From an uncultured Lachnospiraceae bacterium (GTDB lineage: Bacteria; Bacillota; Clostridia; Lachnospirales; Lachnospiraceae): a stretch of DNA of 64,000 bases. Positions within the stretch are counted from its first letter, which is position 1; every line of letters starts with the position of its first letter. The stretch covers positions 1 to 64,000 of the forward strand of contig CAJUDE010000004.1 of assembly GCA_910585295.1 (NCBI GenBank). Reading direction: 5' to 3'. Below are positions 43,325 to 52,464 of the stretch, in pieces. The translations under genes and the position numbers were made by a program. The notes under the pieces were generated by a model. It ran no database searches. It was not told where the DNA came from and worked only from the letters and a program-made list of their open reading frames with translations.

Positions 43325-44377
43325 TTATTCCAACGGCACGTATTCCTCCACTTCTATCTGGGAAAATGTACTCATCTTTTCATAGATATGCAGCCCCATG
43401 TCCAATAAGGGGAATAGGGCAACCGCCCCTGTCCCTTCCCCCAGGCACATATCGCATACCAGGCTTGGGGACTTGCCAATTTCTGACAGAATCAACGCGC
43501 CTGCCGGCTCTTTGGACACATGGGAGGCTATCATATATTCGCCTGCCATTGGGCAAAGATGCACTGCAGCCAATGCCGCAACCCCAGAAATAAAGCCGTC
43601 CACAACCACAGGCAGCCCCAAGGCAGCCCCGCCTAAGTAGATTCCCACAAGCCCTGCAATGTCCAGCCCGCCTACCTTAGCAAGCACATCCACAGGATCC
43701 TTAGGGTTTGGCTTATGGAGCGCAATGGCTTCCTGGATTACTTGTATTTTCCGCTGAAGCCCTGCGCTGGTAAGCCCAGCCCCCCGGCCAGTCATTTCCT
43801 CAACTGGCTTACCTAGCAGCACGCTTGCCACTGCACTGCTGGTTGTGGTGTTCCCAATCCCCATCTCCCCAGTGGCAATCATGTCATAGCCCTTTCCTTT
43901 CAATTCTTCTGCAAGCCCAATCCCTATTTCAATGGCGCGGATTGCTTCCTCCCTGTCCATGGCAGGCGCAACCGCCATATTTTTGGTGCCATAGGAAACC
44001 TTCCTTTTTTCCACCCTGGGAGTATCTACCGCCATCCCAATGTCAATCGGAAAAATATCTGTGCCAGTATCTTTGCACATAATTGCCGCGCAAGATTTCA
44101 CATCCAGGAAATTTTCCGCCACAATAGCCGTCACTTCCTGCCCAGTCTGGGTAACCCCTTCCGCAACTACCCCGTTGTCTGCGCACATAATTACCAATGC
44201 TTTCTTTTTAAGCCTAACCTGCGCCGTGCGCTGGATCCCGGCAATCTGTATCAAATTTGCCTCCATCTTCCCAAGGCTCTTTAACGGCTTTGCAATGCTG
44301 TCCCAACGTTTTTCACAAGCAAGGCTTGCCTCCTGGTCCAACGGAAGGACGCGCGCTATGCACTCTTGTAAATTCAT
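43325..44377 (-). CDS. cobT: Nicotinate-nucleotide:dimethylbenzimidazole phosphoribosyltransferase
   Basis: A 350-residue enzyme that moves phosphoribose from nicotinate mononucleotide to the lower-ligand base, giving alpha-ribazole phosphate. Family segments are MCADNGVVAEGV, GEMGIGNTTTSSA and the catalytic Glu region with CLGEGTGA. The start at 44377 follows a strong AAAGGAGGT and begins 8 bases after cbiA; an upstream-extended frame would overlap cbiA heavily. The base actually activated in vivo cannot be read from the sequence; Clostridia often use other benzimidazoles or phenolics. Confidence 0.94.
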   Translation of the reverse strand: MNLQECIARVLPLDQEASLACEKRWDSIAKPLKSLGKMEANLIQIAGIQRTAQVRLKKKALVIMCADNGVVAEGVTQTGQEVTAIVAENFLDVKSCAAIMCKDTGTDIFPIDIGMAVDTPRVEKRKVSYGTKNMAVAPAMDREEAIRAIEIGIGLAEELKGKGYDMIATGEMGIGNTTTSSAVASVLLGKPVEEMTGRGAGLTSAGLQRKIQVIQEAIALHKPNPKDPVDVLAKVGGLDIAGLVGIYLGGAALGLPVVVDGFISGVAALAAVHLCPMAGEYMIASHVSKEPAGALILSEIGKSPSLVCDMCLGEGTGAVALFPLLDMGLHIYEKMSTFSQIEVEEYVPLE

Positions 44378-44385
44378 AAACTTCC

Positions 44386-45768
44386 TTACCTCCTTTCTTT
44401 TGTATCCCGGCACTTTTGTAAGAACCTTTCCACAAACCTGGGATTGGAATGGTAATACAAGTGGGGGAACCCTGCCGCATAATTTTCCCCGCCCTGCATA
44501 CAGTCCCACTCCCGGCTTCCAAAAGGCTTTTTTCCATGGTAAACGCCGCCATTTTCTGTACAGTCATAATAATGGAATTCATGCCCTCGGATGCATTCCC
44601 CTGGCTCTAAAAGCTGCGTCCCTTCCCTGGCAGACAAGGTAAGGTACCCAAACCTCCCTAATTTCCCAGTATTGTATGACCTGCCCGGAAAAACGCCAGC
44701 CATTGGGAATTCCCGCCCCTGCATATCTTCCATATATTCCTGCAAATACAAAAAACCGCCGCATTCCGCTAAAAAAGGCGTCCCGCCCTTTAAGCGCATA
44801 CGGATTTGCCTGCGCATTTCGCTATTTTCACTTAACGCCTGCGCATACAGCTCTGGGTACCCCCCATATAACACCATTCCCTGCAGGCCAGACGGCAGCG
44901 CTTTGTCATGGAGAGGGGAAAAATAAATAAGCTCTGCCCCTAACTCCTCCAGCAATTCCAGGTTTTCCTTATAGCAAAAGCAAAAGGCTTCATCCCAGGC
45001 AACCCCAACCCTGACCGTTTCCACGCTTTTGTCCGCCAATGCCGTACCCTCAGTCCCAAACCCCGGTTCCGGCAATTCAGGCGCGGCATTGGCGCACGCC
45101 AGGATTTTTTCTATATCTAATGTCCCTTCCAGCAAATTGGCTAAATTTGTTAACTTTTCCTGCAATTTTTCCACCTCTGTGGGCGTCACAAGCCCAAGAT
45201 GGCGGCTTTCCAGCACAAAATCTGGGCATTTTGGCACATACCCAAACACCTCCACCTGCAATTCCTGCTCAATTTTCTCTTTCAGCATTGGGTATAAAGA
45301 AGCAGACACCTGGTTTAAAATAACGCCTTTGATCCCACTGTCCGGACGAAATTCCAAAAACCCCTTGATTAGTGGAAGCGCCGAAAGGCTCATGCCCTTG
45401 ACATTCACCACCAAAATAACCGGGGTGCCTGTCACTTTTGCCAGCTCATAAGATGAAGCGGCGGCGTTCACGCCCCCTGCCCCATCATAGAATCCCATCA
45501 CGCCTTCTAACAATGAAATATCTGCCTGTGCAGCCCCTTTTGCAAATAGGCGCCTGGTCGCTTCCTCCCCAGTAAAAAAAGTATCCAGGTTATGCGCCGG
45601 CACCTTCAGGGCGGCCCGATGGAACATGGGGTCAATATAATCCGGGCCGCATTTAAAAGAAACCGCCCGCATGCCGCGTTCCACTAAAGCTTTCAATAAA
45701 CCGCAGGTTACCAGCGTTTTCCCACTCCCGCTGGAGGGGGCCGCCATCATAATCCTGGGAAAATCCAT
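44386..45768 (-). CDS. cbiA: Cobyrinate a,c-diamide synthase
   Basis: A 460-residue ATP- and glutamine-dependent enzyme that amidates the a and c side chains of cobyrinic acid. The N-terminal part has the P-loop-like SSGSGKTL and CGPDYIDP; the C-terminal glutamine amidotransferase-like domain holds the Cys nucleophile in FLAECGGFLYL and a His in RGHEFHYY. Start 45768 is preceded by GGAGGTAGGAAA. The partner amidase for the other side chains (CbiP) is not in this window. Confidence 0.94.
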   Translation of the reverse strand: MDFPRIMMAAPSSGSGKTLVTCGLLKALVERGMRAVSFKCGPDYIDPMFHRAALKVPAHNLDTFFTGEEATRRLFAKGAAQADISLLEGVMGFYDGAGGVNAAASSYELAKVTGTPVILVVNVKGMSLSALPLIKGFLEFRPDSGIKGVILNQVSASLYPMLKEKIEQELQVEVFGYVPKCPDFVLESRHLGLVTPTEVEKLQEKLTNLANLLEGTLDIEKILACANAAPELPEPGFGTEGTALADKSVETVRVGVAWDEAFCFCYKENLELLEELGAELIYFSPLHDKALPSGLQGMVLYGGYPELYAQALSENSEMRRQIRMRLKGGTPFLAECGGFLYLQEYMEDMQGREFPMAGVFPGRSYNTGKLGRFGYLTLSAREGTQLLEPGECIRGHEFHYYDCTENGGVYHGKKPFGSREWDCMQGGENYAAGFPHLYYHSNPRFVERFLQKCRDTKERR

Positions 45769-45797
45769 TTTCCTACCTCCCTGCCAATCCATACCGC

Positions 45798-46193
45798 TCA
45801 ACGGCTTTCCAGCAAAGTTTCTGCCAGCCCGCTATAGCCGTACATCTTCATTACATTCTGAATCCCATCCCTGATTTCCTCCCTGGAATACTCATTGCTG
45901 TCTAGAAAATCATTTTCTTTCGTATTGAGGTAATCATAAAATGCCAAAGCTAATTTCAGCCCATCCCCTTCTTCCTGGAAAACTTCCTCCTCCAGCTTTT
46001 CAAAAAGCATGTTCTCTGCCTGATTGATTTTACCCTGGTCTGCCAACTGGCATAACACCTGGTAGAAGTCCTGATGTTCCCCTTCCAAAAATACCAGTTC
46101 CTCCCCCTCTTTTATTTCAATATGGAAAATCAGCTTTGCCATTGCCCGCACCATCTCATGGATGAGGCGCATAATATAATCTTTTTCAACCAT
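45798..46193 (-). CDS. Small helical protein, DUF6483-like
   Basis: A 131-residue acidic, mostly alpha-helical cytosolic protein without signal peptide or membrane segment. It begins MVEKDYIMRLIHEMVRAMAK, like a family of short Clostridial proteins known only as a domain of unknown function (DUF6483, recalled from memory). It lies between a YoaK-like gene (9 bases) and cbiA (29 bases) and is probably co-transcribed with them, but no link to cobalamin is evident. Confidence 0.6.
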   Translation of the reverse strand: MVEKDYIMRLIHEMVRAMAKLIFHIEIKEGEELVFLEGEHQDFYQVLCQLADQGKINQAENMLFEKLEEEVFQEEGDGLKLALAFYDYLNTKENDFLDSNEYSREEIRDGIQNVMKMYGYSGLAETLLESR

Positions 46194-46202
46194 TGCAACC
46201 TC

Positions 46203-46880
46203 CTATGCCTGCCGCCCTTGTTTTTGGAACATCATGGCAAATACCATTAACAGCAGCCCAGTGGAAACCCATATCGCCTTTAGCCCCAAATGCCTGGATA
46301 AGATCCCCCCAAAAGCTGCGCCTACAATGAAAATGCCGATAAATCCATAATATAGCAGGCTTTTCTTTTTCAATCCCTTGTCCCTGGTGGAACGGTAACT
46401 GCACCACAATTCTGTAGCCGCACGCAAATTGCCGATGCACATTGTAGTGGCATAGGCATTCCCATTTAATTTCCGAAAACTCTGCACCTGCATGGCGCAC
46501 ACAAAGGAAACCAGCATATTTGCCAGCAGGTTCACCTGCAGGGGCATAAAACCAACCACAAACAGCGCCGCCGCTTCCAGCAGGATTACAATCTGCCTCC
46601 AATGGATTTTTTCTGACTGCCCATACCGCCTGCGGATTTTCTCCGCCGCATAAATCCCTGCTGCAAACGCAAGCACTGGAAGCAGGTACCGTATCCCCGG
46701 ATACCAGTTCCCCATAGCAAAATTCTGGCCCAGCAGCACCATATTCCCTGTCTGGGCATTGGCAAACACTGCATCCCTGCAATTATATGTGTAGGCGTCC
46801 TGGAACCCACCGGAAATGCACAACACTGCAATGACAGCGGATGACTCTGACCTTTGCCCTTTCGCCTCCCTATTGTCCAT
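46203..46880 (-). CDS. YoaK/DUF1275 family membrane protein
   Basis: A 225-residue inner-membrane protein with about six transmembrane helices. The family features are GGFQDAYTYNCRDAVFANAQTGNMVLLG near the N-terminus (here interrupted only by normal substitutions) and later TTMCIGNLRAATE. YoaK proteins are uncharacterised transport-like proteins. The start overlaps no other gene; AAGGGT lies upstream, inside the last codons of the thioesterase gene. It sits 12 bases after it. Confidence 0.83.
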   Translation of the reverse strand: MDNREAKGQRSESSAVIAVLCISGGFQDAYTYNCRDAVFANAQTGNMVLLGQNFAMGNWYPGIRYLLPVLAFAAGIYAAEKIRRRYGQSEKIHWRQIVILLEAAALFVVGFMPLQVNLLANMLVSFVCAMQVQSFRKLNGNAYATTMCIGNLRAATELWCSYRSTRDKGLKKKSLLYYGFIGIFIVGAAFGGILSRHLGLKAIWVSTGLLLMVFAMMFQKQGRQA

Positions 46881-46892
46881 GCTTCTAAACCC

Positions 46893-47282
46893 TTACGCCA
46901 TTTTTTTCTTATCTGCTTTGTTTTGGAACTTTTCTTCTTCTATTATAAAGCGTTCATGGGTGCATTCGCCAATTTTCCCTGCCTCGTCAAAGGCCGCGAT
47001 GGAAAACACCAGCTTACGTCCGTCCACCTCTGTCAATTCTGACTCGCACCAAGCCTTCATCCCAACCGGGGTAGGGGCTAAATGGCTTAAGTCCAGCTTT
47101 ACCCCCACAGTCCCCATCCCTGGCTCCAAATGCCCTGCCACGCTTTTCCATGCAGTTTCTTCCATCAATGCCGCCATGCGGGGCGTTGCAAGCACGTCCA
47201 AGGCGCCGCTTTTATGTACCTTTGCAGTATCTTCATAGGCAACCGTCATTTCCTGATAACCTTTCAATCCCATTTCTAACAT
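46893..47282 (-). CDS. Hotdog-fold thioesterase family protein
   Basis: A 129-residue protein with the FlK/thioesterase hotdog layout: an early VLATPRMAALME helix with the Thr-Pro segment, GVKLDLSHLAPTPVG in the central strand and a final CTHERFIIEE strand. FlK relatives hydrolyse acyl-CoA thioesters; the substrate is unknown here. AAAGGAG precedes ATG 47282. It starts a three-gene set with YoaK and the DUF6483-like gene. Confidence 0.8.
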   Translation of the reverse strand: MLEMGLKGYQEMTVAYEDTAKVHKSGALDVLATPRMAALMEETAWKSVAGHLEPGMGTVGVKLDLSHLAPTPVGMKAWCESELTEVDGRKLVFSIAAFDEAGKIGECTHERFIIEEEKFQNKADKKKMA

Positions 47283-47382
47283 GTCAGTTCTCCTTTCCTC
47301 TCCTAACCACTCCTATATCCAATCTGTATTTAATATAACATTTTGTCACTTTTAACGCAAGGAAGAACTCATTTGAGGTTCC

Positions 47383-48195
47383 CTATTTTGCAATGTATAG
47401 CGCCTTTTCCTGTTTTTCAAATACGGCAATCAGTTCCGCCATAGCCGCCATAATATCAATTTGGCGGACAGGGCCCATCAGCTCCCACTCTTGTGCATAT
47501 TCCTCTGCTTTATGGTCTGGTATCAGGGCAAACAGTTTCTTTTTTGCAGAAGTGGACAGCCCTTTCAGCGAAATCGTGAAATCGGTTTCCTTCATTTCCT
47601 GCAGCACTTTTTTAAGAAGAGCCTCATCCGCCTGCCCAATTTTTTCCTCTAACAGCCCCTTCACGGCTAAAATCCCACCCTCCCCAATATTAGGGCGGCT
47701 GTTTAACAGGCGTTGCGTCTGTGTAGGTTCCGGTTTTTTGGATTGGAGCCGTTTTTTGTATGCCGCATATTTTTCAGCGGCTTCCCCAGGCAGGCATTCC
47801 ACAAGCAGGCATTCCAGCAGATACTGCGGCGTGCCATGGCCCATCCTGATAAAAGATAAAATCAACATGTAAAATAGCAAGGCCTCCCCACCCTGTAAAT
47901 CTTTTCTCCAGTAACGGGAAGTAAGAAGTTCCGTCAAGTCTTCCAAATCATTGCCATCACACACATAAAGGGCCGCTGCCTGGATATCCTGATACAACCC
48001 AATTTCTGTTGGGACTTCTTTTGCCGCTTCTTCCAGTATAAGCACCCCTTCTTTCCTGACAGCCCGCGCCAACATAGCCATATGGTATACCATAGAAAAA
48101 AAACGTTCGTCAGGCTCTATCTGTTTGCTTTTTGCAAACGCGTCTTTCCTCACTTCATACAGCAATGGTAAATTGTTGTTGTCTTGAACATTCAT
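47383..48195 (-). CDS. Helical protein of unknown function
   Basis: A 270-residue cytosolic protein, strongly helical, without membrane segments or a recognised motif. It ends GPVRQIDIMAAMAELIAVF. A strong AGGAGG precedes the start. Its stop codon falls in a 25-bp sequence also found at 27438-27461. It follows a PD-(D/E)XK-like gene and an HTH regulator on the same strand, with a 128-base gap that holds a perfect palindrome; whether the three form one system is open. Confidence 0.65.
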   Translation of the reverse strand: MNVQDNNNLPLLYEVRKDAFAKSKQIEPDERFFSMVYHMAMLARAVRKEGVLILEEAAKEVPTEIGLYQDIQAAALYVCDGNDLEDLTELLTSRYWRKDLQGGEALLFYMLILSFIRMGHGTPQYLLECLLVECLPGEAAEKYAAYKKRLQSKKPEPTQTQRLLNSRPNIGEGGILAVKGLLEEKIGQADEALLKKVLQEMKETDFTISLKGLSTSAKKKLFALIPDHKAEEYAQEWELMGPVRQIDIMAAMAELIAVFEKQEKALYIAK

Positions 48196-48286
48196 GGTTC
48201 TATCCTCCTATCCGCTTTCGCCTTAGCTGCGCCACTATAACGTGAAAATCTGAAACACAGTATAGCATAGTGGTTTGGCTGCCGAG

Positions 48287-48300
48287 GACATATATATGTC
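48287..48300. promoter_or_regulatory. 14-bp perfect palindrome, possible operator
   Basis: GACATATATATGTC lies in the gap between the PD-(D/E)XK-like gene and the 270-residue gene, upstream of a -10-like TATACT read on the minus strand. It could bind the HTH regulator encoded nearby; no second copy was noticed in front of that regulator. Confidence 0.3.
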
Positions 48301-48323
48301 ATCCACTTCCAGCCGCCCTTTTC

Positions 48324-49004
48324 TTACATCCGCTCCTTTTCTTCTATGCACATCTTTAAAATGCCGCTGACATGTTCCCATAACTGCCTTCGCCCCTCGC
48401 TTTCCAGAGAATTTGCAAATGGCTCATTTTCACACAGCCCCTCCAGTATCAGCTTTTTCTTTGGCAGGCTTCGATGGTCAGTCAAAGAGATGTACAAATA
48501 ATCCAATTCTTGTATTGCTTTGGCTTTCTCTTCATCCAACTGCGCTTTTGCTAAATTTTCAGTAAAGCTTTTATAAGCATATCCATACTTTTTCCGGTCT
48601 AATGTATTTCCGCCTTTCAGCCTGACAATCCGATAATAAAAATCCATCAGTTCCCTTGCCCCGCCTTCCACAGCGTGGATAATCCGGTTATTTTGCCTTC
48701 CTGTATAACTGTCATTTGTGGTTTTTAATTCAACAAGGGCCAATTTATTTGACCCGATGCTGACCAGGTAATCTACCTTCGCATTCAAATGATTTTCCTC
48801 ATTGACCCCTATGGGGAATTCTTTTGCCAGCAACGTCACATTGCATCCCTTACCCTCCCCAAAATAATGGTACCGCACCAAATCCTCAATAAAATCCGAC
48901 AGCAGCATGTCCAAGATAATTTCTGCCTTCACGCCGGGCGTACAGTAATCGCGCGCCGTCCACGCCTTTACCATATGGTAAAAATTATAATATGCCCCGT
49001 CCAT
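48324..49004 (-). CDS. PD-(D/E)XK nuclease-like protein of unknown function
   Basis: A 226-residue cytosolic protein with the core signature of PD-(D/E)XK nucleases: VDYLV in one strand (Asp) and ALVELKT in the next (Glu-x-Lys), near residues 76-95, followed by a helix with GGARELMDFYYR. No partner methylase or DNA-binding domain is attached. GAGAGG precedes the start. It follows an HTH regulator by 18 bases. It may be a nuclease, or an inactive fold used for regulation or RNA binding. Confidence 0.6.
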   Translation of the reverse strand: MDGAYYNFYHMVKAWTARDYCTPGVKAEIILDMLLSDFIEDLVRYHYFGEGKGCNVTLLAKEFPIGVNEENHLNAKVDYLVSIGSNKLALVELKTTNDSYTGRQNNRIIHAVEGGARELMDFYYRIVRLKGGNTLDRKKYGYAYKSFTENLAKAQLDEEKAKAIQELDYLYISLTDHRSLPKKKLILEGLCENEPFANSLESEGRRQLWEHVSGILKMCIEEKERM

Positions 49005-49022
49005 CGTTCCTCTCTTTCTCTT

Positions 49023-49589
49023 TTATAGCAAATCATATATGCCGCCCACATAGCGCATCAGCTTGCCATTTTCCAGATACACGCCAAAATCTTCCCGTAT
49101 CACATAGCCGTCCCACATATGGTAACGCCTTTCCATATTGTCGTAGCTTATGGGATACCCAATCCGGTTTAGCTGCTGAAAATCCCTCTGCCGCATCTTC
49201 TCATTGGCATTGGGAAACAACAGGTAATAACATTTTTTACAGGAAAAATAATCATCCCCACTCACCTCATAATAGGAGCGTTCCATATAAAGCTCCGTCA
49301 TCAATGTCCCAATCCGCTTTAATTTTGCCAAATGCGCATAGCGCTTTCCTTTCGCGCTTTCGTCAAACGCCGGACCAGGCGCAGTATGTATGTACGCTTT
49401 GTCTTTTCTTGAATACCGGACGCAGATTAGCCCGGCATCCGTCAACGCCTTTATATCTCGCTGCACCATTTTTTTGCCAATAGGAAGCCTTGCCGCGATA
49501 TCCTCATATGACACCTCCTGGCTGCCATAGAAAATATCGTACAGCAGCAGTTGCCGGTCTGTTTGCGTTAATTGAATGCATTCCATCAT
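49023..49589 (-). CDS. HTH transcriptional regulator, DeoR/HTH_11-like
   Basis: A 188-residue protein with an N-terminal winged helix-turn-helix (about residues 7-62: LTQTDRQLLLYDIF, then YEDIAARLPIGKKMVQRDIKAL). The C-terminal part of about 120 residues contains a CKKC pair and a charged region and lacks a clear WYL or sugar-phosphate domain. It is the first gene of a pair with the PD-(D/E)XK-like gene. It probably controls itself and its neighbours. Confidence 0.72.
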   Translation of the reverse strand: MMECIQLTQTDRQLLLYDIFYGSQEVSYEDIAARLPIGKKMVQRDIKALTDAGLICVRYSRKDKAYIHTAPGPAFDESAKGKRYAHLAKLKRIGTLMTELYMERSYYEVSGDDYFSCKKCYYLLFPNANEKMRQRDFQQLNRIGYPISYDNMERRYHMWDGYVIREDFGVYLENGKLMRYVGGIYDLL

Positions 49590-49613
49590 AGACCTCCATA
49601 GCAGCTCAATCCC

Positions 49614-50528
49614 TTATGGGGCATACCGCTCTAAAATACGCTTCACCGAAGAAAAATACGCTTGCCCAAATAGATTCAAGTGGTTTAATAGGTGGTACAG
49701 GTTGTACACATCACGCCTCTGCTGATACCCCGGCTGCAAAGGGGCTGCTTCCTGGTATGCCTTATAAAAAGCCTGGGGAAAGCCGCCGAAAAGTTCTGTC
49801 ATGGCAAGGTCAGCTTCCGCATGCCCCACATAGGCTGCCGGGTCAACCAGCCACACCTTCCCATCGTTGCCTGTTATAACATTCCCTGCCCACAAATCAC
49901 CATGCAAAAGAGAGGGATAATCTGGCTCTGCCAGGATATCCCCCATTTTCTCCAATAATTTTCCAGCTTTTTTCCGCTCCCCCGCGTCAAAATATGGAAA
50001 TGCGCGCCGAAACTGCGGTTCCAGGCGGCAGTCACGGAAAAACTCCACCCAACTGTCCCTAGCGTCATTTTTCTGGCTGCCAGCCCCAATATAATTATCC
50101 TGGACAAACCCAAACGTCCCCCCAGGGGCAAAACGGCCCGTCTTAGCCCGGTGCATGGCGGCAAGCTGGCGGCCAAATATTTCCCAGGAATCCCTGACAG
50201 GCTTTTTCCCTTCCATGTATTCCATCAACAAAAAAGACCGCCTCTGCCCTCCTATGCTGCCCTTCCCAATGCCAAACACCTGGGGCGTGCCTATAGCCCC
50301 CGTCTCTTGGATAGCCCAAAGCCCCAATGCCTCGGCCGCAAAAAACGGCGCATTTTTTTCTTTATTCATTTTCAAAAATACATACGAGCCGTCTGTCAGC
50401 GCCAGCTTATATGCCTCGTTAATGTCCCCTCCTGCAATGCGTTCCATGCCCGCTGCCTGGATTCCCGCGCCAAACAGTGATGTAAGGGCATGCCCCAGCG
50501 ATGTAAAATCCTGTACTTTAAACTCCAT
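49614..50528 (-). CDS. Fructosamine kinase family protein
   Basis: A 304-residue cytosolic kinase of the fructosamine/ketosamine-3-kinase family with an aminoglycoside-phosphotransferase fold. It has a glycine-rich start (ERIAGGDINEAYKL), the catalytic loop LLHGDLWAGNV (near residue 200) and the Mg-binding VDPAAYVGHAEADLAM. Relatives phosphorylate sugar-amine adducts so that they break down and proteins are repaired. It lies 17 bases after asnB and is likely co-transcribed. Confidence 0.88.
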   Translation of the reverse strand: MEFKVQDFTSLGHALTSLFGAGIQAAGMERIAGGDINEAYKLALTDGSYVFLKMNKEKNAPFFAAEALGLWAIQETGAIGTPQVFGIGKGSIGGQRRSFLLMEYMEGKKPVRDSWEIFGRQLAAMHRAKTGRFAPGGTFGFVQDNYIGAGSQKNDARDSWVEFFRDCRLEPQFRRAFPYFDAGERKKAGKLLEKMGDILAEPDYPSLLHGDLWAGNVITGNDGKVWLVDPAAYVGHAEADLAMTELFGGFPQAFYKAYQEAAPLQPGYQQRRDVYNLYHLLNHLNLFGQAYFSSVKRILERYAP

Positions 50529-50545
50529 TTCTTTTGCCCTTTCTT

Positions 50546-52402
50546 TTATAGGCCCACAACCTTAATGCGGTACCTCCTCATCCATTCATCCACCTGAAGT
50601 AAATAAGCAAGCATTTGCGGGCCTGCCATCAATTGCCCATACCAAGGCTTCCCATAATCAGACTCACGTTCCAAAAAAGCCTGAAGCTTCTTCTGGCTTA
50701 AGAACTGCAACACAGGGGAACTCCCATCCAAAAGCATTTCGCGCACCATGCCCTTTAACAAGCCCTCATATTGGGGGTCGTATGTTTTGGGGTAAGGGGA
50801 TTTCCTCCGAAACAGCACCTCTTCTGGCAAAAGACCTTTCCCTGACTCCCTCAGCAGATGCTTCACCACCCCGTCCTTCGCCTTCATTTCCCAAGGCACA
50901 TTCCATACATACTGGACAATCCTGGTATCCGCAAAAGGGACGCGGGCTTCCAACCCGCTATACATGCTGGTCCGGTCCATCCGGTTTAACAAGGTCTGCA
51001 TAAACCATTTCAAGTTTAGATATGAAATCTCACGGCGCCTGGCTTCCTCTGGGCTGTCTTCTGCACATCTTGGCGTTTCCGCAACAGATTCGTCATAACG
51101 CCTCTTTACATACGCGTCCATATCCAGAGCCTCTAGAAACTCCTCGGACAGCAGTTCCTTCCTGGGGGATAAATCCATCGTCCATGGGAACATCCCCGCC
51201 CTCATGCACTCCTCTTTATGGAACCAGGGATAGCCGCCAAAAATCTCATCCGCGCACTCCCCAGTCAATGTGACCTTGTACTTCTTGCTTACCTGGGAAC
51301 AGAAATACAGCATGGAGGAATCCACATCCGCCATCGCAGGCAGGTCATGGGCTTTTACCGAATCATACAGCATCGCTATCTGGTTCTTGTTATCACACTC
51401 CAGAAACGTATGGCTTGAGCCAATATATTCCACCATCTGTTCCACATAAGGCCTATCCTGGGAAGGCTGGAAAGCATTTGCCTTAAAATTTTTCTGGTTA
51501 TCCACAAAATCAAAGGAAAATGTGGCAAGCTTCCTGCCCTGCTTTTTTAATTCTGCAGCGCAAACCGCCGACACCAGGCTGCTGTCCACCCCGCCAGACA
51601 AAAAGGTGCAAATCGGCACATCCGACACCATCTGCCGCCGGATAGAATCCTGGACCAGAAAAGAAACTTTCTCCACCGTCTCCCCATAGCCGTCACTGTG
51701 GGGATGGCTTTCTAACTTCCAGTAAGTCTTTTTTTGCAGCCCTTCCCTGCTGCAGGCAAGAAATTCCCCGGGCCGCACTTCCTTTATCCCTTTGAAAACG
51801 CCGCAGCCTACGCTCCTTGCCGGCCCAATGCCAAAAATTTCATTCAGCCCTTCCCGGTCAATTTCTGCTTTTACGGACGGGTGCGCCAAAATTCCTTTCA
51901 GTTCTGAAGCGAAAATGAGTTCCCCTCCGCACTCTGTATAAAACAAAGGCTTCACGCCCATAGGGTCCCGGAACAAATACAGGGAATCCTCCCTGGAATC
52001 ATAAATTGCAACTGCAAAGATACCGTTCAGCCGTTTTACAAATTCCGGGCCAAATTCCATAAACCCCAGCAAAATTACCTCTGTATCGCAAGTAGTGGCA
52101 AAATTCCACCCGCGCCCCATAAGCATCTCCCGCAATTCCTTCCCATTATACAATTCCCCATTGTAGGCAATCGCGCAGGTTTTCCCTTTGGCTGTGCGCA
52201 CCATAGGCTGATGTCCGCCGGAAATGTCAATTATTGCAAGGCGGCTGTGGGAAAGCCCGCAATGCTGTGCCAAATATACCCCTGCATCGTCCGGCCCCCT
52301 GCGCCACAATTCCTGGTGCATTTTCACAAGCAGGGAGCAACGGTACGCTTCCTCTGCCCCATAGTCTTTCCCTTTATGGTAAAATCCTGCAATTCCACAC
52401 AT
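50546..52402 (-). CDS. asnB: Asparagine synthase (glutamine-hydrolysing)
   Basis: A 618-residue enzyme that makes asparagine from aspartate, ATP and glutamine. Starting at ATG 52402 puts the catalytic Cys at position 2 (MCGIAGFY), as the Ntn-type glutaminase domain needs; an upstream start at 52426 would bury it. The synthetase domain has the PPi loop SGGVDSSL (near residue 260) and later GECADEIFGGYPWF. AGGAGCGTGGGCT precedes the ATG, and a TATAAT (52439-52434 on the minus strand) may provide its own promoter. Confidence 0.94.
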   Translation of the reverse strand: MCGIAGFYHKGKDYGAEEAYRCSLLVKMHQELWRRGPDDAGVYLAQHCGLSHSRLAIIDISGGHQPMVRTAKGKTCAIAYNGELYNGKELREMLMGRGWNFATTCDTEVILLGFMEFGPEFVKRLNGIFAVAIYDSREDSLYLFRDPMGVKPLFYTECGGELIFASELKGILAHPSVKAEIDREGLNEIFGIGPARSVGCGVFKGIKEVRPGEFLACSREGLQKKTYWKLESHPHSDGYGETVEKVSFLVQDSIRRQMVSDVPICTFLSGGVDSSLVSAVCAAELKKQGRKLATFSFDFVDNQKNFKANAFQPSQDRPYVEQMVEYIGSSHTFLECDNKNQIAMLYDSVKAHDLPAMADVDSSMLYFCSQVSKKYKVTLTGECADEIFGGYPWFHKEECMRAGMFPWTMDLSPRKELLSEEFLEALDMDAYVKRRYDESVAETPRCAEDSPEEARRREISYLNLKWFMQTLLNRMDRTSMYSGLEARVPFADTRIVQYVWNVPWEMKAKDGVVKHLLRESGKGLLPEEVLFRRKSPYPKTYDPQYEGLLKGMVREMLLDGSSPVLQFLSQKKLQAFLERESDYGKPWYGQLMAGPQMLAYLLQVDEWMRRYRIKVVGL

Positions 52403-52464
52403 AGCCCACGCTCCTGATTGATACATACAATCTATTATATCGTGGGGTATGGAAAATTATGCCT

